Of a DNA stretch of 64,000 nucleotides, positions 37,820 to 46,657 are shown piece after piece. This DNA comes from Paraspadella gotoi (lineage: Eukaryota > Chaetognatha). The notes below the pieces were generated by a model that had not been told where the DNA came from, ran no database searches, and saw only the letters and a program-made list of their open reading frames with translations. The position numbers were made by a program, and so were the translations under genes. Numbering within the stretch: position 1 is the first letter of the stretch; each line of letters opens with the position of its first letter. The DNA is taken from the NCBI GenBank assembly GCA_051294375.1, contig CM119265.1, positions 17,139,172 through 17,203,171 of the forward strand, in the 5' to 3' direction.

Positions 37820-40183
37820 TCAAAGGGAGCATTTCTCGATCATCGCGACGCCGGCGTTGGCGTCGACCCACGGCCCCCTGATTTCGACTAGACGCCCTCT
37901 CCCCGCAGCGTCGTCGTAGAGGCGTTTCCAATCCGAGTTGGTTCGGAGCGTCTCCCTGTGGCCGACGACGTAGAGAGCCTCCCTCGCCCGCGTGAGGGCG
38001 ACGTTGAGACGATGGCGGCTGCCGACGAATCCCACGGAAGCGTCGGTCGACGCGGCCCCCGAGGGATCCATTTGCGGAGCTCGAACGGTGCTCAATACGA
38101 TCACGTCCTTCTCGCCTCCTTGGTAAGAATCCACCGTGCGGACGTCGACGACGTCCGAGAGACGAAGGCGGGAAACGGGCGGGGACGAGGCTGGGGGCGC
38201 GCGTGGAGGCGAGGGATCGGTGAAGGATTCAGACGGGATGAGAGGAACTATCTCGCTGATCTTTAAGTCGCTAAACATATCAACGATAGTGTCATCTTCG
38301 TCGTTACTCTCGGGTGATGTAGGGGAGGGTGAAGGAGAGGAAGGTGGAGTAGGGGAAGGTGGAGTAGGGGAAGGTGGAGTAGGAGATGGTGAAGGAGAGG
38401 AAGATGGAGTAGCCGAAGGTGAAGCAGCGTGAATTTCGACACTTTCCGCCTGGTCCTCTTCTTGTCCTTCGCCGTCAAGGAAAATATGGTCCATCATGTT
38501 ACTTAACAGCTTCAGCTGAGCCGAGTAAGGAGTAATGACGCCGATGCTGTAGTGTGGAGTGACACTCAACAACTTGAGAAGAAGCTTGATTACGAATTCC
38601 ATCTCCAAGCAGTTAAAGACAGAGCCGGCGTTGGGTCCATCCAGCGGATTCCTCATTTCGTAAGAATTATGGAGATCGTAGACGAGGTAGGGTTCCAAGG
38701 GGCCGTTGGCGAAGGATTCGCGAGCGAGGACGCTCCGGTCAGTCTCAAGACGATTATCGTAGACGAGCTCGTTGGGAAAGCGACATATTTCCGGATGCAT
38801 CCGATACTGAACGTTCAGCATCATGATGCCCCTTTCGTCGTCCCTCACTTGGCGATTCTTGATATGGTCGTTGAACCTCTGGATAAAGGGCCGATCGAAT
38901 TTCATCTTGATGGCTGCGCGGGAAAGCACGGTCGGTGGCAACTGGAGATGGTCGCCGACGAGGACGACCTTGCCCACGTTGAATTTGGCCATAGGGATGA
39001 GGAGGTCCGGCTCGACCGCTTGTCCAACTTCGTCGACGATGAGGCAGTTGAAACACTTATCACGGATGGCTGACATCAGGCCAGATCCGGCGCCGTTCAG
39101 CGTGGTGAAGATGATGTCGGCGTTCAATAGCTTATTTATTCGTTCACAGGGTTCACCCCGAGGCGAGAAAGGCATCGCCTCGTTCGCAATTCTTTCTCTA
39201 AGACCCATCCGCACCAAGTTTAATCCATAGGCAACAGGCGAGTTTTTCATGCGAATCAGGAGGTTGTCGACGGCGGCATTGGACGGCGCGCAGACCAACG
39301 CCGCGCCCTGGGTCCGCATCGCTCCCGAAAGGAAGAGGGTCTCCAGTAGCCCGACGATGAAGCTCGATTTCCCGGTGCCCGGTGGGCCCTGAATAAGAGC
39401 CATTCGCGGCCCATTTTCCAGATGAATCATCGACAAGCAAGAGCAGATAGCGTCTTTCTGTGAGTCGTTGAAGGGCGCCATGATGTTAGCGAGCTCGCCC
39501 TCGGTCCCCGGCAAATTGGACAACACCGAGATATCTCGTCGCCGACACAGAGAATTTACGGAAGGATGCAATATGCGTCCAGCGTTGAAGCTCTCGCAAA
39601 AATCAACGATGGCGACGTACCGACGAAATTGGGTCAAGATGAAGTCGAGACGAGTTAAATTAAAAGAATCCTGGTGCAGCAAGGAATTCGCCAACTCCAT
39701 ATGACGATTGTCCATCATGAGATGAATGAGAAAACTTTGGCTTCGATCGTGGTATACGCACTCGCGGACGTAAACGACGGCGTCGCCGACGACGCCGACC
39801 GTCATAGGGCTAAGAATTGATTTGGCCGGCAGGTTCAGTTTTTTGGCGTGGTTCGTTAACTCCTTCATCGATACCCAGCAGAAAAAAGAAACGGTGGCGT
39901 CGTATCTTTTCATGGAATCCTTTTTCCCCGTCATTCGAATGGTCGTCTCCACGTTGGCTTCTTGTCTGCTCTGTCCGATGCTGCTCAGCGTCTCGTGCAG
40001 GAGCGAGTAGGTCATGACGTCCTTGTAATTCTTTCTCGAGAAATCAGTCTTTAAGTTAGACATTTTTCTATCGCATGGCAGCGACGTTTCTTGAAGAAGT
40101 TCCTCCGCGGTCAGGCCGAGGATGGGCCTGACGACGTCCTTGAGAAAGTCCTCCCTTAAAGAATGAAGGTTATTCACAGACAT
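37820..40183 (-). CDS. Sen1/senataxin-like SF1B RNA/DNA helicase, single exon
   Basis: Predicted ATP-dependent helicase of 787 residues with no intron. All core UPF1-family motifs are present in order: SQKDA Q-motif region near 240, Walker A GPPGTGKS at 266-273, APSNAAVD at 299-306, motif II DEVG at 384-387, GDHLQLPP at 410-417, QYRMHPEI at 459-466, TPYSAQ at 551-556, DSYQGGEKD at 685-693, and RLNVALTRAR at 725-734. The wording around motifs Ia, II and VI is closest to Sen1/senataxin, whose members resolve RNA:DNA hybrids and aid transcription termination. Two oddities: motif II is DEVG rather than the family's usual DEAG, and a 110-residue acidic and Ser/Pro-rich insert with SPTPP repeats (about 570-680) separates motifs IV and V. 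Residues 1-235 are unrecognised. The absence of introns could reflect retroposition. Senataxin orthology is not certain; ZGRF1-type or other UPF1-like helicases are alternatives. Confidence 0.9.
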   Translation of the reverse strand: MSVNNLHSLREDFLKDVVRPILGLTAEELLQETSLPCDRKMSNLKTDFSRKNYKDVMTYSLLHETLSSIGQSRQEANVETTIRMTGKKDSMKRYDATVSFFCWVSMKELTNHAKKLNLPAKSILSPMTVGVVGDAVVYVRECVYHDRSQSFLIHLMMDNRHMELANSLLHQDSFNLTRLDFILTQFRRYVAIVDFCESFNAGRILHPSVNSLCRRRDISVLSNLPGTEGELANIMAPFNDSQKDAICSCLSMIHLENGPRMALIQGPPGTGKSSFIVGLLETLFLSGAMRTQGAALVCAPSNAAVDNLLIRMKNSPVAYGLNLVRMGLRERIANEAMPFSPRGEPCERINKLLNADIIFTTLNGAGSGLMSAIRDKCFNCLIVDEVGQAVEPDLLIPMAKFNVGKVVLVGDHLQLPPTVLSRAAIKMKFDRPFIQRFNDHIKNRQVRDDERGIMMLNVQYRMHPEICRFPNELVYDNRLETDRSVLARESFANGPLEPYLVYDLHNSYEMRNPLDGPNAGSVFNCLEMEFVIKLLLKLLSVTPHYSIGVITPYSAQLKLLSNMMDHIFLDGEGQEEDQAESVEIHAASPSATPSSSPSPSPTPPSPTPPSPTPPSSPSPSPTSPESNDEDDTIVDMFSDLKISEIVPLIPSESFTDPSPPRAPPASSPPVSRLRLSDVVDVRTVDSYQGGEKDVIVLSTVRAPQMDPSGAASTDASVGFVGSRHRLNVALTRAREALYVVGHRETLRTNSDWKRLYDDAAGRGRLVEIRGPWVDANAGVAMIEKCSL
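38310..38440 (-). repeat. In-frame 15-bp repeat encoding the Ser/Pro insert
   Basis: Plus-strand GGTGGAGTAGGGGAA-type units, some altered to GGTGAAGGAGAGGAA, translate on the minus strand as SPTPP or SPSPS. Length change in units of 15 bp keeps the helicase frame open. Copy 1 has a degraded version at about 27660-27790. Confidence 0.85.
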
Positions 40184-40439
40184 GGTGGTGTTTTAATTGA
40201 GAGAGACTAAACGGAAGGACGTGAAAGATAAACGATGTCGAAGTTTCTTTAGTGGCGATGTCTGTGGGGATGACGAAATTTTGATTTGAATAACCTGGAA
40301 CAAATAAAAGGATTCCGTTAGTTTGGGGATTTTTACGTTAAATATAGCGGGAAAAAACAAGTTTGAGCAAACAATGTCGGCATTGCTGCCTACAATAATT
40401 AAAGCGGTAATCTGCTAATCAGATGATAAATCACAATAT

Positions 40440-40960
40440 TTTTTTATATTTTTTTTAACTCGCATCATTTTTTTAACTCGCATCATTTTTTCAACTTGCA
40501 TAATTTTTTCCACGCACATAATTTTTCAACTCATCATTTTTTAAATTTACATCATTTTTACAATTCGCATCATTTGTTTAACTCGCATCATTTTTTCCAC
40601 GCACATAATTTTTTCAACTCATCATTTTTTCAATTTACATCATTTTTACAATTGCATCATTTTTTTAACTTGCATCATTTTTAAACTTGCATCATTTTTT
40701 AAACTTGCATAATTTCTTCAACTTGCATAAATTTTTCAACTTGCATACTTTTTTTAACTTGCATATTTTTTTTAACTTGCATAATTTTTTCAACTTGCAT
40801 AATTTTTTCAACTTGCATAATTTTTTACTTCATAATTTTTCAACTTGCATAATTTTTTCACTTGTATTTTCAACTTGCATAATTTTTTCAACTTGCATTT
40901 TTTTTCAACTCGCATAATTTTTTCAACTTGCATAATTTTTTAAATTGTATCATTTTTCAA
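40440..40960 (+). repeat. 18-bp satellite array
   Basis: About 28 units of the form AACTTGCATAATTTTTTC with small variants (CTCGCATCA, CACGCACATA). Since 18 is a multiple of three, long frames of repeated NLHNFF appear at 40496-40917. They are repeat translation and I call no gene. The array lies upstream of the helicase start. Confidence 0.9.
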
Positions 40961-41039
40961 ATTAATTAATTAATTAATTATAACATTTATTAGTAATCAT
41001 AAATAAAAAATCTTAAAAGCAATAGGGATCGAGCCTCTG

Positions 41040-41280
41040 CTTTTGATGATAACCAAATATTGTATGCGATGATAACCAAATATTGATGCGATGATAACAA
41101 AGATTGATGCGATGATAACCAAATGATGATGCGATGATAATCATTCATAGATACGATGATAATCATTCATTGATGTGATGATAGATATGTTTCATTGATC
41201 GGATGTAATCATTCATTGATGCGATGATTAGTCATTCATTTGATGCGATGATAGTCATTCATTGACGCGATGAGTTAAAT
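41040..41280 (+). repeat. ~20-24 bp tandem repeat (GATGCGATGATAA…)
   Basis: At least ten units. The first half reads GATGCGATGATAACCAAATATT and the second half GATGCGATGATAATCATTCATT, so two subfamilies share a GATGCGATGAT core. Just upstream, at 41023-41037, is a minus-strand AGAGGCTCGATCCC, which resembles a pol III B-box. Confidence 0.85.
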
Positions 41281-41312
<32 letters not shown>

Positions 41313-42161
41313 GAGAGAGAAAGAGAAAAAGACAGAGAGTGATTGAGAGAGAGAATATAGAGAGAATAATAAAATATTAATAAAAGTTTTTTAGAAGGAA
41401 AAAAATAAAAATCACAAAATCTCGGAAATATAATTTGGGATTTTGTATTAACCCTCTATTAACAAAATATATAGTTGACAATAATCAGTTAACGACTATG
41501 ATATTTTTTGACTTCCAAATATTTTTTTTTACTTATTCAAATAATTTTATTTCCTCATCTTAAAAAATTTTAATCTTGAATGAAATTTTAGATTGTTATA
41601 TTTTTTATATTATATATTATTTATATTAATCCGCGCAATTGCCGGATATATAGCAGGTATCGCCTACCTGTCACACAAGTTGATGTACATGTGACATTGC
41701 CTGCATTATAAGTTATTCTTCCCTTTTTCTAAAATGAATCCACGAAAATCTGGGATTTTGTATGAGAAAAAAAATAAATGGCGATAATAAAAGTTTTTAG
41801 AAGGAAAGAAATAATAATAATTTTCAAAAAACGAACGATCGTACAGAGAGAGAGAGGAGAGGAGGGGAGAGGAGAGAGAGAGAGAGAGCCGGAACTCGTT
41901 TAATCGTTTACTTATTTTTATTACTTATCGGTGGTTGTAAAGAAAAAAGTGACTAAAAAATTATTTTTGGTAAAAAAAAAAAAGAGAGAGAGAGAGACGT
42001 AGAGAGAGAGAGACGAGAAGAAGAGAGAGAGAAAGAGACAGAGAGAGAGCGAAGAGAGCGAGAGAAAGAGAGAGAGAGAGAGAGAGCCGGAACTCGTTTA
42101 CTCGTCGCCTTTGTGACGGTGGTGAAAAAAAAATGAATAATTTTTTTTTTTGTAAAAAAAA

Positions 42162-42208
<47 letters not shown>

Positions 42209-42480
42209 AGAGAGAGAGAGGGAGGGGAGACGGAGGGAGAGAGAGAGAGAGAGCCTGAACTGCGTTTTTTTAACGATTCAGAAAAGGCAGCGCCTGATCA
42301 AATATATATTTTTTAGAAAGAAAAAAATAATCAGAATTTTTCAAAAAACGAACGATCACGGCAAGAGATCGTACAGGAGAGAGACAGACGCCACACAGAG
42401 AGAGACAGACAGAGACTGAGAGAGACTGAACTCGTCGTTTTAAACGATTCAGAAAAGGCAGCGCCTGAAAAAATATATAT
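41281..42480 (+). repeat. Higher-order array of (GA)n blocks and a shared core
   Basis: Blocks of (GA)n are followed by GCC(G/T)GAACT(C/G)CGTTT-like sequence at about 41887, 42086, 42252 and 42427. Each is then followed by an A/T-rich piece or by CGATTCAGAAAAGGCAGCGCC, and then the next GA block. The period is roughly 165-200 bp. Two units also share a CAAAAAACGAACGATC piece, with a third instance near 41826. No coding potential is seen. Confidence 0.7.
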
Positions 42481-42599
42481 ATAATTAAAAAATAAATAAA
42501 AAGAAAGACAAAAAAGGTTACAATGTTTACAATGGAAATTTTTCCAATCATAGGTTTGTTAACGATTTTATTTTTATTTGTATTAAAATTCAAGTAAAT

Positions 42600-44080
42600 G
42601 TGACTTCATATTTTTTTTATTTAAACTCATTTCCACTCGTACGTTTCCACCGAAACTTTGTATCAAGCTTCGTCACACACTTTCTTACCCACACACAAAT
42701 TTTAACTCAAAATATCCACTCCAATTATGATTAAATAGAGTATTTATTGGTTAAAATAAGTAAAAATATTTAGTAAATGCAACTTATGTTTTTTCCATTT
42801 TAAACTCATTTCCACTCGCACGATTCCATCGAAACTTTATATCCAGCTTCATCTCACACTGTCTGTCTACCCACACCACAGAAATTTCATTCCAATGCTA
42901 AACCAGCCAATCACGAGTTATTGTAGCTTTTTGCTAAGATGGACGGAAGGACGGGTTGATTGACTAATTAATTAATTATTGATTAATTAATTGACTAATT
43001 GATTAATTAACTGATTAATTATTTGATTTATTAATACATCCTTCATTTACATTTAATATAAAAGAAAAAAGAAGCATAATCAATTAGTGAAACAGGTTTT
43101 TTGTTTTTTTCCATTTAAACTCATTTCCACTCAAACGATTCCATCGAAACTTGATTTCCAGCTCAATCACACACTTTCCTACCCAAATACAAAATTTCAA
43201 ATCAATCGCCCCATCCACTCTTGAGTAATTGGTGTTCAAATAGTGACATTAATTTTTTTATTTTTTCCATTTAAACTTCATATACAGTAGAGTGGAGCAC
43301 TCAAGCAACAAAAAATTTATTTGAATGATTGAACAATGATATTTAGATGTGAGATAGTATGATTAATTAGTACAAAAAATATTTTGTTCATATTATCTCG
43401 GGAACAGAATAGTAAAATATAATATATTTGTAGTAATATCCTTATAAAATAGTAAATTTTTAAAATATTTTTATAAAACTTTTAATAAAGATTCAGATTC
43501 TTCATAAAAAGTTGAATCAAAAATATAAAACATGTTATCAAAAAATTCTGTCATCTTTAATTGTTAAAATAAGAAAAAAAGGTGAAAATTCCTGACTTTT
43601 TTATTCTCTGTAGTAGAAACTATATATATGTTAAATGTTTTTATAGTCATTTTTAGTGAATATCAGAAAATAAAAACATTTATAAATTTGACGATTTTAT
43701 AAGGATATTACTACATAAATAATTGAATTTGCTATACTGTTATGCTAAAATATTTTTAAAAGGATTTAAAATTCATTAATTATATGTCCATAGCCAGCAA
43801 AAAATATATGTTCAATCACTCAATCTTTTCATCACTCCACCCTAATATACAGCTCATTCACACACTTCCCTACCCACACACAAAATTTCATTCCAATTCA
43901 TCCATCCAATCACGAGTAATTGGTGTTTTTTGCTAAGGTGGGACGGATGGACGGACGGACGCGACGGACGAGCGGACGACGGACGGACGGACGGACGGAC
44001 GCGACGGACGGACAGACAGACAGACGAACGGACGGACATCGTTTTTTTTGCATAATTTATCATAATTCGATGTTCTGACA
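42600..44080 (+). mobile_element. Composite dispersed element, copy A
   Basis: Built from ~160-bp monomers (CATTTAAACTCATTTCCACTC … CACACACTTTCCTACCCA … GAGTAATTGGTGTT) starting at about 42613, 42795, 43111 and 43268. A TAAT-rich stretch (42960-43030) separates the second and third. The last monomer runs into a (GACG)n tract (43941-44037) and ends ACATCG…CATAATTTATCATAATTCGATGTTC at 44078. The same order is seen at 45976-46642. No protein is encoded; the VCLSV-type frame is the (GACG)n tract. This is probably a non-autonomous transposable element or a satellite-derived one. Confidence 0.6.
43288..43844. mobile_element. hAT-like MITE, 557 bp, with 8-bp target duplication
   Basis: The ends are TAGAGTGGAGCAC and, read inward on the other strand, TAGGGTGGAGTG. 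They fit the loose hAT terminal pattern YARNG. ATATACAG flanks both sides exactly (43280-43287 and 43845-43852), an 8-bp target-site duplication as expected for hAT. The flanking bases rejoin into a normal monomer of the surrounding repeat. The arms pair further inside: TTGAATGATTGAACA against the right end, and GTAGTAATATCCTTATAAAA at about 43430-43449 against 43695-43714. There is no open frame, so the element would depend on a transposase made elsewhere. Confidence 0.8.
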
Positions 44081-44540
44081 TGATATAAGTGACTGCCCGA
44101 CAATATTGAGGCGGGCGGACCGACGGACCGACAAAGTGAATTATACTATATTTATATTTATACTATATTTATAGAGTCGAGATCTGTTGATAAGCAGATC
44201 CGACTAAAAATTTGCCTTTTGATAATACCAAGCTTCGGCATTACATCAGAGGGGCATGCGCTGACACGTGGATGCTCTGCTGCCGCGTCTGAAAGCTAAA
44301 GCTGACAACGGCAACAAATTGAAACATCAATATTTATATTTTTTTTACTTTTATTAAATTTTGAATTATTTTTCAAAATAATACGTATAAGGAATAAAAC
44401 GAAACGAAAGGAAAAAGTAATCGAGCAAAAAAAACGAAAAAAAAAAACCAAACAAAAAAAAACGGAAAAACAAGAATGAAAAATTTCTTATTTCTCAGAA
44501 GTTATTTGAGAAAAAAAAAGAATCGAGATTTTTTTTTTTT
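44081..44540. other. Non-coding stretch after composite element A
   Basis: Contains a short GACCGACGGACCGAC tract (44118-44132), a TATATTTATA duplication (44140-44172) and AGATC…GATC hairpin-like sequence at 44178-44202. The remainder is A-rich. No gene is seen. Confidence 0.45.
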
Positions 44541-44550
44541 TTGGTTTTTT

Positions 44551-44776
44551 GGAGACGATGTTGAGAGACCGCCGGACGAAAGAAGACTCAAGTCCGAAAT
44601 CTTTCGATTCGACTTAAATCAACTTGAGACACAATATCCATCGGGTCATTCGACGTTGCATTGTTTTCTTTCGAAGAATGGCGTCGAGTTGACGAAGCCA
44701 AAAACTGGGAGCCGAAGATGAAGCCGCTTGAACGATCGATGTTAAAATCGGTCAATGAAAAAACGGACAATTAAAC
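44551..44776 (+). CDS. Possible exon or gene fragment, frameshifted
   Basis: After a T-rich run ending TTTTTTGGAG, the plus strand reads DDVERPPDERRLKSEIFRF and then DLNQLETQYPSGHSTLHCF with balanced codons. Near 44705, at an AAAAA run, the frame ends but the +1 frame continues sensibly (NWEPKMKPLERSMLKSVNE) to TAA at 44774. One missing A would join the two. I do not recognise the protein. It could be a real C-terminal exon with an assembly indel, or a pseudogene fragment. Confidence 0.3.
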
Positions 44777-45346
44777 ATTCTCGATTATTCCGTTATTTTC
44801 ATATTTTTATCGAGCCATGACCGGCGAAGCCGGTTCAGGCTTGATTTTGTTTCGGGTTAGCTTTTTTTTTTCGTAACAAACGTACTTTTTTGTTTAAATG
44901 TTTAATTATAAAAATGAAATTACACGGAATTTTGAGAATATTACTGAGACCCGAGTAACGATTGTAGTTTCTATCAATGCCTCTAGAAATCAATTTTGAC
45001 CACCGACCCTATTAATCTCTCTCCATCGTCCCCCCCCCTTTGTTTTCGATCCCTCGCGTCACCAATGTCCCCCTCAGTTTTTTTTTCTGGCTTCTTGTTT
45101 TCTCCTCAAAACAAACGGAAACGGAGTCAGAGGGCAATTATCGGGTTTGACCGGAGAGGAAAACTCTTTTATTCTCTCGGCAACAGAGACACAAAGGTGT
45201 CGTTGTTTTCGTTTCTTCAAGTAACAAAGAAACTTTCACTTTTCCTTTCATAGCCATTGGTGGCGCTTTTAATTTTTCTATCGCTTTTATTGACTCGGCA
45301 CCTGTTTTTCTTTTGTTCTGCATCCCTGGTTTCTTTCCGAGCGATG

Positions 45347-45349
<3 letters not shown>

Positions 45350-45417
<68 letters not shown>
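45350..45417. repeat. (GA)n microsatellite
   Basis: An almost pure run of about 33 GA units. The frames that cross it are repeat translation. The surrounding 44780-45960 is AT-rich with no gene I can support. Confidence 0.97.
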
Positions 45418-45418
<1 letters not shown>

Positions 45419-45975
45419 CCTCCTTTCTCTAAAGTCTAAAGTGCCGGAGACGAACAGAAAATTGTTATCAGCATAACAAAGAAAAAAAACAGCGAGGGAA
45501 GAAAGAAAGTTTTATAAAGATGTTTAACTTTAAGATCAAATGCGAAACAATAATAAGAAGAGATTGAAGAAAGCAGAACGAAATACGACGAATAAGACGA
45601 AAAAAAAATTTGTAACAAGGCATTGTTATTTTTTTTAACCATACGAATTATAAATAAACAACCAACTTGACTATGGCTGCCAATTTGACGAAAATAAAGA
45701 AGGAGAATTAACATCGAATGGCTCAAGTTAGTTGCTTTTTGTTATTTTTTTTATTTCGTCAGGTTCAACTGAATCTTATTTTGTCAATTTTTACGGGATT
45801 TCTTTCATTACATATAGAAATACATTTTTTTTCATGTAGAAGACTTCAAATACTTTTTACTATATTACTTGATATTTACCCCGTGATCCTTTCGTCACTA
45901 TAAATACAAAATAAGTACAGTAGCTAGCTAAAGCCGACTGCCCAAGCACTGCCCAAAGTGCCCATGCTCAATAAC

Positions 45976-46642
45976 AAGTTTGAGCAAAAAAGGTCGGATC
46001 TGCCCACGATCATTATCGGTACTTAATTAATTAATTAATTAATTAATAAATAATTAATTAATTATTTAATTAATTAATAATTAATTTATTCAAGTTAATT
46101 GTTTAATTAATTATGCAATTATGCAATTAATTTGATACAAAATGTTTGTTTTGATTAACTGATTAATTAATTATTGATTAATTAATTGATTAATTGATTA
46201 ATTAACTAATTAATTATTTGATTAATTAATACATCTTGCATTTACATTTAAAATAAAAAGAAAAAGAAGCATAATCAATTAGTGAAACAGGTTCTTTGTT
46301 TTTTCCATTTAAACTCATTTCCACTCAAACGATTCCATCGAAACTTGATTTCCAGTTTAATCACACACTTTTCTACCCAAATACAAAATTTGAAGTCAAT
46401 CGCCCCATCCACTCATGAGTAATTGGTGTTCAAATAGTGAAATATATTTTTTTGTTTTTTCCATTTAAACTCATTTCCACTCGGACGATTCCATTGAAAC
46501 ATTGAAACATTGAAACATTGAAACACACAAAATTTCATTCCAATCCATCCATCCAATCACGAGTAATTGGTGTTTTTTGCTAAGGTGGGACGGACGGACG
46601 GACATCGTTTTTTTTTGCATAATTTATCATAATTCGATGTTC
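45976..46642 (+). mobile_element. Composite dispersed element, copy B
   Basis: Begins with AAGTTTGAGCAAA…GGTCGGATCTGCC, then a TTAATTAA-rich stretch (46020-46230), then two of the ~160-bp monomers (from about 46304 and 46457), a short (GACG)n tract (46588-46606) and the same CATAATTTATCATAATTCGATGTTC end as copy A. The part 46145-46440 is nearly identical to 42965-43260. The 3' end is defined by the loss of similarity right after CGATGTTC in both copies. The opening motif recurs at about 29848, 40359 and 63866, always in plus orientation. Confidence 0.65.
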
Positions 46643-46657
46643 AAGGTGAGCGTTGTA

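Larger units (their letters stand above)
30570..40960 (+). repeat. Large duplicated unit, copy 2 (clean)
   Basis: This is the partner of copy 1 and holds the intact helicase gene. The non-coding part (30570-37800) has GA microsatellites (31787-31877, 31992-32027, 32240-32277, 32935-32991, 34882-34929, 36103-36231), (CGN)n trinucleotide runs (34278-34300, 34783-34803, 36700-36748, 37193-37221) and AT-rich spacers. A GTAAGT preceded by CTCGAGAG on the minus strand at about 33421 looks like a splice donor, but I could not assemble a gene around it. Confidence 0.85.

Noticed and set aside
37958-39704. Plus-strand ORFs of 80-170 codons opposite the helicase
   Set aside because: They are antisense shadows of a GC-biased minus-strand gene and have no domain of their own.
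40496-40917. Apparent repeat protein (NLHNFF repeats)
   Set aside because: This is an 18-bp AT-rich satellite read in frame. There is no start context, no flanking coding sequence and no conservation in copy 1.
40440-41280. CRISPR array
   Set aside because: The repeats are directly adjacent tandem units without unique spacers, in a eukaryotic context.
43854-44081. VCLSV-type cysteine/serine frame
   Set aside because: It is the (GACG)n tract of the composite element read on the minus strand.
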